DNA from: Aidingimonas lacisalsi
Lineage (GTDB): Bacteria; Pseudomonadota; Gammaproteobacteria; Pseudomonadales; Halomonadaceae
NCBI RefSeq assembly: GCF_008079445.1
Contig: NZ_VRYH01000005.1
Location: forward strand, 62,001-126,000
Direction: 5' to 3'
Length of the DNA: 64,000 nt
Positions 20,112-28,010 of the stretch are shown here, one piece after another. The position numbers and the translations under genes are program-made. Every line of letters starts with the position of its first letter. Within the stretch, counting starts at the first letter, position 1. Under the pieces are notes generated by a model. It did no database searches. It saw only the letters and a program-made list of their open reading frames with translations, and was not told the DNA's origin.

Positions 20112-20130
20112 GCCGGGCCGTTGGCCCGGC
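20112..20130 (+). promoter_or_regulatory. strong hairpin in the ugpB-ugpA gap
   Basis: GCCGGGCC (20112-20119), loop GTT, GGCCCGGC (20123-20130): a perfect 8-bp GC stem 15 bp after the ugpB stop with no T-run. It probably protects the 3' end of a ugpB-only message, or partially terminates transcription, so that binding protein exceeds permease. The pstS-pstC gap carries the same kind of element. Confidence 0.65.
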
Positions 20131-20189
20131 GTCAACACCATGACAACGTCATGATTCCGTTATTCATCCCTTTGCGTCGTTAGGTATCC

Positions 20190-21065
20190 ATGGCTACATT
20201 CCAACGCCATCGTTTCACCCCCTGGATTCTACTGGCACCTCAGCTTGCCATCATTGCCATTTTCTTTTTCTGGCCGGCTGCCCAAGCCATCGTCCAGGCA
20301 TTCTATATTGAAGATCCTTTCGGTCTCGGCCGTGAATTCGTCGGGTTCGAGAACTTCAGCCGAGTGCTGACCTCCGGCGAGTATCTTCGCGCCATGGGCG
20401 TCACCGCCTTGTTCAGCGCCACCGTCGCACTGGGTGCCATGGGATTGGCACTGTTGCTTGCCGTACAAGCCGACCGCGTCATTCATGGCGCCAGTGGCTA
20501 CAAGACACTGCTGATATGGCCATATGCCGTCGCCCCTGCAGTTGCCGGGGTACTGTGGATGTTCATGTTCGATCCCAACCTCGGCCTGCTCAGTGCCGGA
20601 CTGGAAAGCCTGGGAATCGGCTGGAACCACCGTGTCAACGGCGGACAAGCCATGCTGTTGGTGATTCTGGCATCGATCTGGAAGCAGATGAGCTACAACT
20701 TCGTCTTTTTCCTGGCCGGCTTGCAGTCGATACCCAAAAGCCTGCTGGAAGCGGCTGCGATTGATGGCGCCGGCCCCTGGCGGCGTTTCTGGACCATTAC
20801 GTTTCCCCTGCTCTCCCCCACGACCTTCTTCTTGTTAGTGATGAACAGCGTCTATGTCTTCTTCGAAACCTTCGGCACTATCGATGCCACCACTGGCGGC
20901 GGTCCCGGTGGCGCGACGCGCACCCTCGTCTACAAAGTCTATGAAGATGGCTTCGAGGGCTATGATCTAGGGTTGAGCGCCGCCCAGTCGGTCATTCTCC
21001 TGGTGTTGGTCGGTCTATTGACTCTGCTGCAATTCCGCTACATCGAACGTAAGGTTCAATACTGA
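20190..21065 (+). CDS. ugpA: sn-glycerol-3-phosphate ABC transporter permease UgpA
   Basis: This 291-aa inner-membrane permease has about six helices. The ABC-coupling EAA loop reads EAAAIDGAGPWRRFWTITFPLLSP (about residues 190-213). The TGGGPGGATRTLVYKVYEDGF segment is characteristic of sugar and glycerol-phosphate permeases of the MalF/UgpA group. It pairs with UgpE to form the channel. It is the second gene of the operon, 93 bp after ugpB, with a weak Shine-Dalgarno sequence (TTAGGT). Confidence 0.95.
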   Translation: MATFQRHRFTPWILLAPQLAIIAIFFFWPAAQAIVQAFYIEDPFGLGREFVGFENFSRVLTSGEYLRAMGVTALFSATVALGAMGLALLLAVQADRVIHGASGYKTLLIWPYAVAPAVAGVLWMFMFDPNLGLLSAGLESLGIGWNHRVNGGQAMLLVILASIWKQMSYNFVFFLAGLQSIPKSLLEAAAIDGAGPWRRFWTITFPLLSPTTFFLLVMNSVYVFFETFGTIDATTGGGPGGATRTLVYKVYEDGFEGYDLGLSAAQSVILLVLVGLLTLLQFRYIERKVQY

Positions 21066-21078
21066 AAAGGTCGTCTCA

Positions 21079-21924
21079 ATGCGCTACCGCCGCCCAGGAC
21101 TCGACATTACCAGTCACACGCTCCTGATACTCTGTGTGATCGTGTTTTTCCTGCCCGTGTGGATGGCCATCGTCGCTGCCACCCATACTCAATCATCGCT
21201 GTATACGGGGACCGCTCCGCTATGGTTCGGCAGCGAAGGGCTGGGCAATTTCCTGGCCGTACTCAGTGACCCGGTCAGTCGACTCGGCACGGATGCCACC
21301 CGGTTGCTGCTCAATTCCACGATCATGGCGTTGGGTATCGCCGTAGGCAAGATCACGATTGCCATTCTGGCTGCCTATGCCATCGTATTCTTTCGTTTTC
21401 CAATGCGCATGCTGTGTTTCTGGGCCATTTTCATCACCCTGATGTTGCCGGTGGAAGTTCGCATCATGCCCACCTACAAGGTGGTCGCCGACCTCGGCAT
21501 GCTGAACTCCTACTCGGGCTTGATACTGCCCCTGATCGCCAGCGCCACGGCGACGTTCCTGTTTCGGCAATTCTATCTCACCGTACCGCCGGAACTGCTC
21601 GAAGCCGCTCGCGTCGACGGCGCCGGTCCCTGGCGTTTCCTGCGCGACATCCTGTTGCCATTGTCGAAGACCAATATCGCCGCGTTGTTCGTGATCATGT
21701 TCCTCTACGGCTGGAACCAATACCTATGGCCCTTGTTGATCACCACGGAATCCGACTACATGACGGTCGTCATCAGTCTCAAGCGAATGCTGACCTCGGC
21801 AGACAACCTTGTGCCGTGGCATACCGTCACCGCCACTACGCTACTGGCCATGCTCCCTCCCATCATCGTTATCGTGCTGATGCAGCGCTATTTCGTGAAG
21901 GGATTGGTCGACACCGAGAAATAA
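21079..21924 (+). CDS. ugpE: sn-glycerol-3-phosphate ABC transporter permease UgpE
   Basis: This 281-aa permease of the MalG/UgpE group also has six helices. The EAA loop is EAARVDGAGPWRFLRDILLPLSK, and the C-terminal VVIVLMQRYFVKGLVDTEK-type ending is typical (here IVIVLMQRYFVKGLVD). It lies 13 bp after ugpA and 10 bp before ugpC. The ribosome site is AAGG 11 nt before the ATG. Confidence 0.95.
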   Translation: MRYRRPGLDITSHTLLILCVIVFFLPVWMAIVAATHTQSSLYTGTAPLWFGSEGLGNFLAVLSDPVSRLGTDATRLLLNSTIMALGIAVGKITIAILAAYAIVFFRFPMRMLCFWAIFITLMLPVEVRIMPTYKVVADLGMLNSYSGLILPLIASATATFLFRQFYLTVPPELLEAARVDGAGPWRFLRDILLPLSKTNIAALFVIMFLYGWNQYLWPLLITTESDYMTVVISLKRMLTSADNLVPWHTVTATTLLAMLPPIIVIVLMQRYFVKGLVDTEK

Positions 21925-21934
21925 GCGAGACTCC

Positions 21935-23020
21935 ATGGCAACACTACGACTCGATGGATTGAAAAAGACCTACCCCAACGGCTTCGTCGCCCTGCACGGC
22001 CTGGACCTGACCATCGACGATGGCGAGTTGCTGGTCGTCGTCGGACCATCCGGCTGTGGCAAATCCACGCTACTGCGTATGCTTGCCGGACTGGAAGACA
22101 TTACCGAGGGCAGCCTCTATATCGGCGAGAAGCGGGTCAATGAACTGGAACCCGTCGAGCGCGATATTGCAATGGTCTTCCAGAATTACGCGCTCTATCC
22201 ACACATGAGCGTAGCCGGCAACATGGAATATGCACTCAAGAATCGAGGTATCCCCAAGGAGGAGCGACGCCGCAAGGTCGAGGAAACGGCGCGGTTGATC
22301 GGCCTTCAGGACCTGCTCGACCGGCGCCCGCGTCAGCTGTCCGGCGGCCAGCGACAACGGGTCGCCATGGGACGAGCCATCGTTCGAGAGCCCCAGGTTT
22401 TCCTCTTCGATGAACCGCTGTCCAACCTCGACGCCAAGTTGCGGGTACAAATGCGTCTGGAAATACGTCGGCTGCAAAAACGTCTGGGAGTGACAGCCGT
22501 CTACGTCACTCACGACCAGGTCGAAGCCATGACACTCGCCGATCGTTTGATCGTGATGAACGAAGGCCGAATCGAACAACTCGGGACTCCCATGACACTG
22601 TACGAGCAACCGGCGTCCACGTTCGTGGCCGGTTTCATTGGTTCGCCCGCCATGAATTTCCTGAATGCCAACGCTGACGGTGATACGCTGACACTGCCTT
22701 GCGGCAGTCAATTGACCTCCCCGGTCGACGTACATGGTGACATCACGCTGGGTATCCGACCGGAGCATCTGGTACCCGTCGAGGAATCTCCCCAGGCGTT
22801 GACGGTTCAGGTCGAACTCGTCGAACCACTGGGCGCCGATACGCTGGCCTACGCGACACTGGCAGGTCAGACGGAACCATTGGTCGTGCGGTTCGATGGT
22901 GTACGACGTCTCAATGAGGGCGATCGACTGTGGCTTGCCCCCGATCGAGAACGACTGCATGTGTTTGATCCCGACCATGGCCATCGCTTGACCACGACGG
23001 AGACTTCCACGACATCATGA
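21935..23020 (+). CDS. ugpC: sn-glycerol-3-phosphate ABC transporter ATPase UgpC
   Basis: This 361-aa ABC ATPase contains Walker [10 protein letters not shown] (residues about 36-44), the signature LSGGQRQRVAMGRAI, Walker B VFLFDEPLSNLDA and the H-loop TAVYVTHDQ. A C-terminal TOBE domain (about 240-350) is typical of the MalK/UgpC group. It energises UgpAE. It overlaps ugpQ by 4 bp (ATGA), so the phosphodiesterase is probably translated in coupling. Confidence 0.96.
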   Translation: MATLRLDGLKKTYPNGFVALHGLDLTIDDGELLVVVGPSGCGKSTLLRMLAGLEDITEGSLYIGEKRVNELEPVERDIAMVFQNYALYPHMSVAGNMEYALKNRGIPKEERRRKVEETARLIGLQDLLDRRPRQLSGGQRQRVAMGRAIVREPQVFLFDEPLSNLDAKLRVQMRLEIRRLQKRLGVTAVYVTHDQVEAMTLADRLIVMNEGRIEQLGTPMTLYEQPASTFVAGFIGSPAMNFLNANADGDTLTLPCGSQLTSPVDVHGDITLGIRPEHLVPVEESPQALTVQVELVEPLGADTLAYATLAGQTEPLVVRFDGVRRLNEGDRLWLAPDRERLHVFDPDHGHRLTTTETSTTS

Positions 23021-23778
23021 TGCTGCGCGACTCCACATTACCTTACACCGTAGCGCATCGCGGCTTGTCCGCTCACGCCCCGGAAAACACCCTCGCAGCA
23101 GTTCGTGCCGCTCATCGCAGCGGCTGCCAATGGGTGGAACTCGACGTACAACTGCTGGGAGACGGCACGCCGGTCATCTGGCACGACGCCGGCGTGCGAC
23201 GCTGCTCCAATCGCCGCGGCAAGTTATTCAAGTTCGACCGCGAAACCGCCAAGACCCTCGATGTCGGCGCCTGGTTTCATCCCCGCTTTGCCGGTGAGCG
23301 AATCGCCACCCTGGCGGAGATGCTCGGCCTGCTGAATGAGTTAGGCATGAGTGTCAACCTGGAACTCAAGGTCAACCGTGGCCGGGATCCCAAGATACTG
23401 ACCGACACAGCACTGCCCATGGCCCTGGAAGCGCTACCCGCCAGTCGCTTGATCGTCTCATCCTTCAACCGCCAGGCACTCGAGAGCGCGCGTCGCTTGG
23501 AGTCCGATGGTCGCCGCCTGAGACTCGGCTTACTCTACGACCAGCCACCGAAAGAGTGGCGAGCTATCGCCGAACGTCTCAATGCCTACAGTCTTCATCT
23601 CGACTGGCGACGTTTGAAGGAGAAACGGGTGCAGGAAATCAAACAGGCAGGCTATCGGCTGCTCTGTTATACCGCCAACGACCCAATCGCCTTCACTCCC
23701 TGTTGGCAATGGGGGGCGGATGCCGTCATCAGTGACGACCCGGGCCTTTTCACCCACTATTTGCCGAGTACTGGATAA
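23017..23778 (+). CDS. ugpQ: glycerophosphodiester phosphodiesterase UgpQ
   Basis: This 253-aa cytoplasmic enzyme hydrolyses glycerophosphodiesters to sn-glycerol-3-phosphate and an alcohol. GDPD hallmarks are VAHRGLSAHAPENTLAA (first catalytic His and metal Glu), WVELDVQLLGDGTPVIWHD (ExD and second His) and NLELKVNRGR. As the last gene of the ugp operon it would process diesters such as glycerophosphocholine brought in by UgpBAEC. The released choline could feed the betaine pathway encoded earlier in the window (inference). Confidence 0.95.
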   Translation: MMLRDSTLPYTVAHRGLSAHAPENTLAAVRAAHRSGCQWVELDVQLLGDGTPVIWHDAGVRRCSNRRGKLFKFDRETAKTLDVGAWFHPRFAGERIATLAEMLGLLNELGMSVNLELKVNRGRDPKILTDTALPMALEALPASRLIVSSFNRQALESARRLESDGRRLRLGLLYDQPPKEWRAIAERLNAYSLHLDWRRLKEKRVQEIKQAGYRLLCYTANDPIAFTPCWQWGADAVISDDPGLFTHYLPSTG

Positions 23779-23805
23779 CAGATGCCGCGTCGACTGGAGA
23801 CCAGA

Positions 23806-24021
23806 TCAGCTTGCCGGAACGAATACCCGACTGCCGTCGATCTCTGCCGACACCAGTGGCTGATCATAGAGTCGCTCCAGCGCATCGGGCACCAGCATGC
23901 GGGTCGCCGGTCCCCAGCAGGCCTCGCCATCCGGGTACAATAGCAACAGTTGGTCGCACCACAACGATTCGACCGCCCTGCGTTTGCATTGCACGCTCCC
24001 GTCATCCAATACGGAAATCAC
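23806..24021 (-). CDS. possible small SOS-linked protein of unknown function
   Basis: This is an open frame of 71 codons from GTG 24021 whose start lies 36 bp from the LexA box on the divergent side. The product is not recognised. It is small, slightly acidic and has Cys, Trp and Tyr clusters (WCDQLLLLYPDGEACWGP), with predicted strands near the C-terminus (EIDGSRVFVPAS). There is no clear Shine-Dalgarno sequence and the start codon is a guess; the frame stays open further upstream through the LexA box. It ends 27 bp from the ugpQ stop (convergent). It may be a real LexA-controlled gene or a chance frame. Confidence 0.4.
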   Translation of the reverse strand: MISVLDDGSVQCKRRAVESLWCDQLLLLYPDGEACWGPATRMLVPDALERLYDQPLVSAEIDGSRVFVPAS

Positions 24022-24041
24022 CGGTCGGCATTGGCATGATG

Positions 24042-24082
24042 CTTTATTGCTGCATATACTGTATTTATATACAGCAATAAAG
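24042..24082. repeat. 11-bp perfect inverted repeat enclosing the LexA box
   Basis: CTTTATTGCTG (24042-24052) and CAGCAATAAAG (24072-24082) are exact inverted copies separated by 19 bp. The right arm shares the ACAG half of the LexA box. The near-symmetry gives both divergent genes a similar sequence in front. Confidence 0.7.
24057..24076. promoter_or_regulatory. LexA (SOS) box
   Basis: TACTGTATTTATATACAGCA contains CTGT-N8-ACAG with an all-A/T spacer and matches the gammaproteobacterial LexA consensus almost perfectly. It ends 17 bp before the radical SAM start, overlapping its promoter region. From memory, the P. aeruginosa homologue PA0069 belongs to the LexA regulon, so DNA-damage induction is expected here. 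Confidence 0.9.
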
Positions 24083-24093
24083 AAGAGGCTGCC

Positions 24094-25173
24094 ATGTCGC
24101 CGAACACACTGAAGCCGAGTCAAGCCCGCAAGGGACGCGGAGCGACATACGATCCCCACAACCGCTTCTCGCCGACCCATAGCGAAGCGATAGACGATGG
24201 CTGGTGGCAAGAAGCGGCCCCAACACGCCTCGCTACCGAAGTTCGCGAGGAAAAGGCCAAGAGCGCCCTGGCCTGGAATCGTTCTCCCGACCTGCCTTTC
24301 GACCGTTCTCTGAACCCCTACCGAGGTTGCGAGCATGGCTGTATCTATTGTTATGCACGCCCAAGCCACGCGTACTGGGACATGTCACCTGGGCTCGATT
24401 TCGAAACCCGTCTGATTGCCCGTACCGGCCTGGTCGATCAACTGCGTGAAGAGCTGTGTCGACCGGGGTATACGTGCCGTCCGATCAACCTGTCCGGCAA
24501 CACCGACTGCTATCAGCCGATAGAAGCCGAACATCGCACGACACGCGCATTACTCGAACTGCTCCTGGAATGTCGGCACCCGGTTACCCTCGTCACCAAA
24601 AGCGCGTTGATCCTGCGTGATCTGGAGCTGCTCGCAACGATGGCGGAACACAATCTGGTGCGGGTATTCATCAGTCTCACCAGCCTCGATACCGAACTCA
24701 AGCGAACGCTGGAGCCCCGTACGGCCTCGCCCCAAGCACGCCTCAAGGTCATGCAAGAGCTGAATACTGCCGGTGTTCCCGTGGGAACGCTGATTTCCCC
24801 TGTCATACCCGGACTTACCGATGACGAACTCGAAGCCCTGTTGGAAGCAGCCAGCCGTGCCGGTGCACGCAGCGCAGCCTGGATGCTGCTGAGATTGCCG
24901 CGGGAAGTCGCTCCCCTGTTCGAAGACTGGCTGACACAGCACTATCCGCAACGTGCCGCCAAGGTAATGAGTCTGATGCGCCAGTGTCGTGGCGGAGACA
25001 CCTACGACTCGCGGTTCGTCCATCGGATGCGCGGCCAGGGAGCGTTTGCCGATCTGCTGGCACAGCGCTTCACCAAGGCCAGTCGGCGGCTTGGTATGCA
25101 CGAACGCGCCGACATGGGGTTAGATACCCGTGCATTTCGCCCACCTCGTGCTCAAGGGGACTTATTCAACTAG
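24094..25173 (+). CDS. PA0069-family radical SAM protein, SOS-controlled
   Basis: This 359-aa protein resembles spore photoproduct lyase-type radical SAM enzymes. The iron-sulfur motif is GCEHGCIYCYARP (CxxxCxxC, residues about 77-84). FISLTSLDTELKRTLEPRTASP and PVGTLISPVIPGLTD are family blocks. The N-terminus carries the RKGRGATYDPHNRF segment typical of the PA0069 group. A near-consensus LexA box sits directly upstream, pointing to a role in the DNA-damage response; the reaction is not established. The Shine-Dalgarno sequence is AGAGG. Confidence 0.9.
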   Translation: MSPNTLKPSQARKGRGATYDPHNRFSPTHSEAIDDGWWQEAAPTRLATEVREEKAKSALAWNRSPDLPFDRSLNPYRGCEHGCIYCYARPSHAYWDMSPGLDFETRLIARTGLVDQLREELCRPGYTCRPINLSGNTDCYQPIEAEHRTTRALLELLLECRHPVTLVTKSALILRDLELLATMAEHNLVRVFISLTSLDTELKRTLEPRTASPQARLKVMQELNTAGVPVGTLISPVIPGLTDDELEALLEAASRAGARSAAWMLLRLPREVAPLFEDWLTQHYPQRAAKVMSLMRQCRGGDTYDSRFVHRMRGQGAFADLLAQRFTKASRRLGMHERADMGLDTRAFRPPRAQGDLFN

Positions 25174-25210
25174 GCTATAGAGGCTCATCGTTGCCACCAA
25201 GGACGTGCCG

Positions 25211-25504
25211 ATGCCAATTAGCAAGACCAAGTCGAGCTTCTATCGCCGCCTCTATGTCGCCCACTTGATCGATAGCGGTGTCGATAGTGTGCCAGCCATC
25301 ACCGAGGTCACCGGTATGCCTCGACGCACAGCTCAGGACACCATCAATGCCCTGGCGGAGTTGGACATCGTCTGTGAATTCGAGCCTCAGCCGGGCGCAC
25401 CGCACAATATCGGACGTTATGTCATCCGTGACTGGGGGGCCATCAACCCCCGCTGGATTACATTTCACATCGAGACGATCCGGCAGGCACTGGGTTATCC
25501 CTGA
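25211..25504 (+). CDS. small winged-helix protein (HTH_43-like)
   Basis: This 97-aa protein consists of one winged-helix domain: FYRRLYVAHLIDSGVDSVPAITEVTGMPRRTAQDTINAL covers the recognition helix region (residues about 10-48), followed by a wing and the NPRWITFHIETIRQALGY tail. This pattern fits the uncharacterised HTH_43 family. ATG 25211 is 7 nt after AAGGA; the GTG at 25205 is too close. It lies 37 bp after the radical SAM gene, so it may share the SOS promoter. Its target is unknown. Confidence 0.75.
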   Translation: MPISKTKSSFYRRLYVAHLIDSGVDSVPAITEVTGMPRRTAQDTINALAELDIVCEFEPQPGAPHNIGRYVIRDWGAINPRWITFHIETIRQALGYP

Positions 25505-25816
25505 GTCGTCACTCCAGCGATGATCATTTCTGCAAAGTTTTATCTACTGCCAGTTCGCCATCTGTGACATATTTGGCTACGTTGACTTAGGAAGCACTAG
25601 GCCACCCGACGAGCCTGTTCAAGTGCAACGTAGACCGGAACCAGAGACATCAAGGGCTATCTGGAACAGCCAGGCAGTCATATCGTATTTCCCTGACGCG
25701 CATACGACACAGCACACAGTGACCATCATCACAACTCCTGTTAGACAACGATAAATAGCAAATAAACAACGATAAATAGCGAAGTAACTACCGACGCGGG
25801 GAACTCAGGAGTCGAA
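25505..25816. other. 312-bp intergenic region before the MHYT gene
   Basis: No gene is seen. The last 75 bp become A/T-rich and hold two exact 15-bp direct repeats (separate entry). The Shine-Dalgarno sequence AGGAGT precedes ATG 25817. Confidence 0.6.
25745..25780 (+). repeat. tandem 15-bp direct repeat, 21-bp period
   Basis: ACAACGATAAATAGC occurs at 25745-25759 and again at 25766-25780 without mismatch. The 21-bp spacing places both copies on the same DNA face. The second copy ends 36 bp before the MHYT-EAL start, suggesting a binding site for a dimer or pair of regulators near the promoter. Confidence 0.65.
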
Positions 25817-28000
25817 ATGGAGTTTTGGCGCTTTGATGAGGTTGACCCTGAATTGGGCCCTCTCCTGGAAGGCGGCTATGACCCATTACTTGTCGCACTT
25901 TCCATTGCCATTGCCTGTTTTGCAGGCCTAACCAGCTTGATGCTTGCCGACCGCATGGTCGCATCGCGCTCCTTTGCGATCCGATTGTGGTGGCATATCG
26001 GCGGTGCAGTGACCATGGGCTGTGGTATCTGGGCCATGCATTTTACGGCGATGCTCGCCTTTTCCGTGCAAGGGCACGAGAACATGGAGTATACGTTAGG
26101 ATTGACAGTGGTATCGCTGTTTCCAGCGATCCTCGGAAGTGGCGTGGCTCTGCATTTAATGGCGCACCCATCGCCACAAATGTTACGTCTTGTGCTGGGC
26201 GCACTGCTGATGGCGGCAGGCATCGGCAGTATGCACTACATCGGCATGGAAGCCATGCACATGCCCGGCCTGCGCTACGATGTTGCGTTCTTCATCCTTT
26301 CCATAATCGTCGCGTTCCTGCTGGCATTCGCCGCGCTGTATCTGCATTTCCGTGTACGCACCCTGGCAGAGTTCTCAGAGAATGGTCTGCGACTCGTTGC
26401 AGGTATTTTCATGGGCTTCGCAGTGGCCGGTATGCACTACACCGCCATGGGAGCGTCACGCTTCTATGATACCGCCATGACCATGACTCAGGCCCCGATA
26501 CTTTCCAACGGTGCCATGGCAGCCACCATCGGTGGCTTCGCGGGTCTCATTCTTGGTCTCAGTCTGCTTGTCGCCTGGATCGACCGTCAGAAAGCGATCC
26601 AGCGTATGCTTGAACACATCGCCAATACCGATGCCTTGACCGGTCTACCCAACCGCACGCTATTCCGACAACGCTTGAGTACCGCGCTATCGCGCAGCCA
26701 ACGCCAGCATAAGCGATTGGCCGTATTGTTCATGGACCTGAACGATTTCAAGACCATCAACGATAGCCTCGGACACACGGCAGGCGATCGAGTGCTTCAG
26801 GAATTTGCGCTCCGGCTCACCCAATTCATCCGCAAGGAAGATACGGCAGCGCGCTTTGCAGGCGACGAATTCATCGTGCTCATACAGGATCTGGAGCATC
26901 CCGACGAGGCAGCCAGAGCGGCAGAAAGGTTGTTACGCATCATGCAGCCTCCCATTGAGTTCGACAATTGGAAACTCCACGCCGACCCCAGTATCGGTAT
27001 CAGCATGTATCCCGATGACAGCGTGCGCGCCGATGAGCTTATCCAACACGCCGATGCGGCTATGTATCGGGCCAAGAAAGAAGATCTTGGTTATCACTTC
27101 TTCGAAAAATCACTGACCGACCAGGCCATGCTCCAAGTTCGCCTGGGCAATGATTTGCGCGACGCCCTACGTCGGGAACAACTTCACCTCTGCTATCAGC
27201 CGCTGGTTGACCTGCGCACCGGCAAGTGGCTCGGTCTCGAGGCACTAGCACGCTGGCAGCACCCCCGGGAAGGCATGATATCGCCAGGTGTCTTCGTTCC
27301 GCTGGCCGAACGTACCGGCATGATCGCCGCCCTTGGCGAATGGGCACTACGGGAAGCCTGCCATCAGGGGCGCGTTTGGCTGGATGCCGGGTTGGAGTTC
27401 GGTCGTATCGCTGTCAATATCGCCGCGCCACAACTCATCCAACAAGGTTTCACGTCGCGGTTACACACGATCCTCAACGCAAGCGGGCTCCCTCCCGACT
27501 ACCTCGAACTGGAAATTACCGAAACGTCTCTCATGCATTTCGACCACGACACCATCGAGCGACTGAGAGACATTCGGAACATGGGGGTGTCACTGGCCAT
27601 CGACGATTTCGGTACCGGTTATTCGTCGCTCAGTTATCTCAAGGAATTACCGATCGATACACTGAAAATCGATCGTACCTTCATCCAGGGCGTGTTTGAT
27701 GATGACCGTGATCAGGCCATCATCCGCGCCATCACCGGCGTAGGAGCCAGTCTGGGATTCACGATTCTTGCCGAGGGCATTGAAACGGAAGAGCAAAGCC
27801 AGGCCATGCTGAAACTGGATTGTCATCAAGGCCAGGGATTCATCTTTGCACCCCCGGCGACTGCCGCGGTCATCACCCAGGCCTTATCTCGAAACACACG
27901 TACATCGTTTCCCTCGTTCCAACCTGCGCCATGCGACACCAGACACCTGGTCTCCAATGCGTTGCGTCCCGGCCCGCACTTCGGTCTACCTTTGGGATGA
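25817..28000 (+). CDS. MHYT-AGDEF-EAL cyclic-di-GMP phosphodiesterase, NbdA-like
   Basis: This 727-aa membrane protein has an N-terminal MHYT sensor of about seven helices with three repeats (MHFTAM, MHYIGM, MHYTAM), which may bind copper and sense NO, CO or O2. The GGDEF domain (about residues 270-430) has AGDEF instead of GGDEF, with an RKED inhibitory-site motif five residues upstream. The C-terminal EAL domain (about 445-690) keeps EALARW, the metal-binding Glu in LEITET, DDFGTGYSS, LKIDRTF and EGIE, so it should hydrolyse c-di-GMP. The MHYT-AGDEF-EAL order matches P. aeruginosa NbdA, linked to NO-induced biofilm dispersal. Confidence 0.93.
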   Translation: MEFWRFDEVDPELGPLLEGGYDPLLVALSIAIACFAGLTSLMLADRMVASRSFAIRLWWHIGGAVTMGCGIWAMHFTAMLAFSVQGHENMEYTLGLTVVSLFPAILGSGVALHLMAHPSPQMLRLVLGALLMAAGIGSMHYIGMEAMHMPGLRYDVAFFILSIIVAFLLAFAALYLHFRVRTLAEFSENGLRLVAGIFMGFAVAGMHYTAMGASRFYDTAMTMTQAPILSNGAMAATIGGFAGLILGLSLLVAWIDRQKAIQRMLEHIANTDALTGLPNRTLFRQRLSTALSRSQRQHKRLAVLFMDLNDFKTINDSLGHTAGDRVLQEFALRLTQFIRKEDTAARFAGDEFIVLIQDLEHPDEAARAAERLLRIMQPPIEFDNWKLHADPSIGISMYPDDSVRADELIQHADAAMYRAKKEDLGYHFFEKSLTDQAMLQVRLGNDLRDALRREQLHLCYQPLVDLRTGKWLGLEALARWQHPREGMISPGVFVPLAERTGMIAALGEWALREACHQGRVWLDAGLEFGRIAVNIAAPQLIQQGFTSRLHTILNASGLPPDYLELEITETSLMHFDHDTIERLRDIRNMGVSLAIDDFGTGYSSLSYLKELPIDTLKIDRTFIQGVFDDDRDQAIIRAITGVGASLGFTILAEGIETEEQSQAMLKLDCHQGQGFIFAPPATAAVITQALSRNTRTSFPSFQPAPCDTRHLVSNALRPGPHFGLPLG

Positions 28001-28010
28001 GCATATTGTC

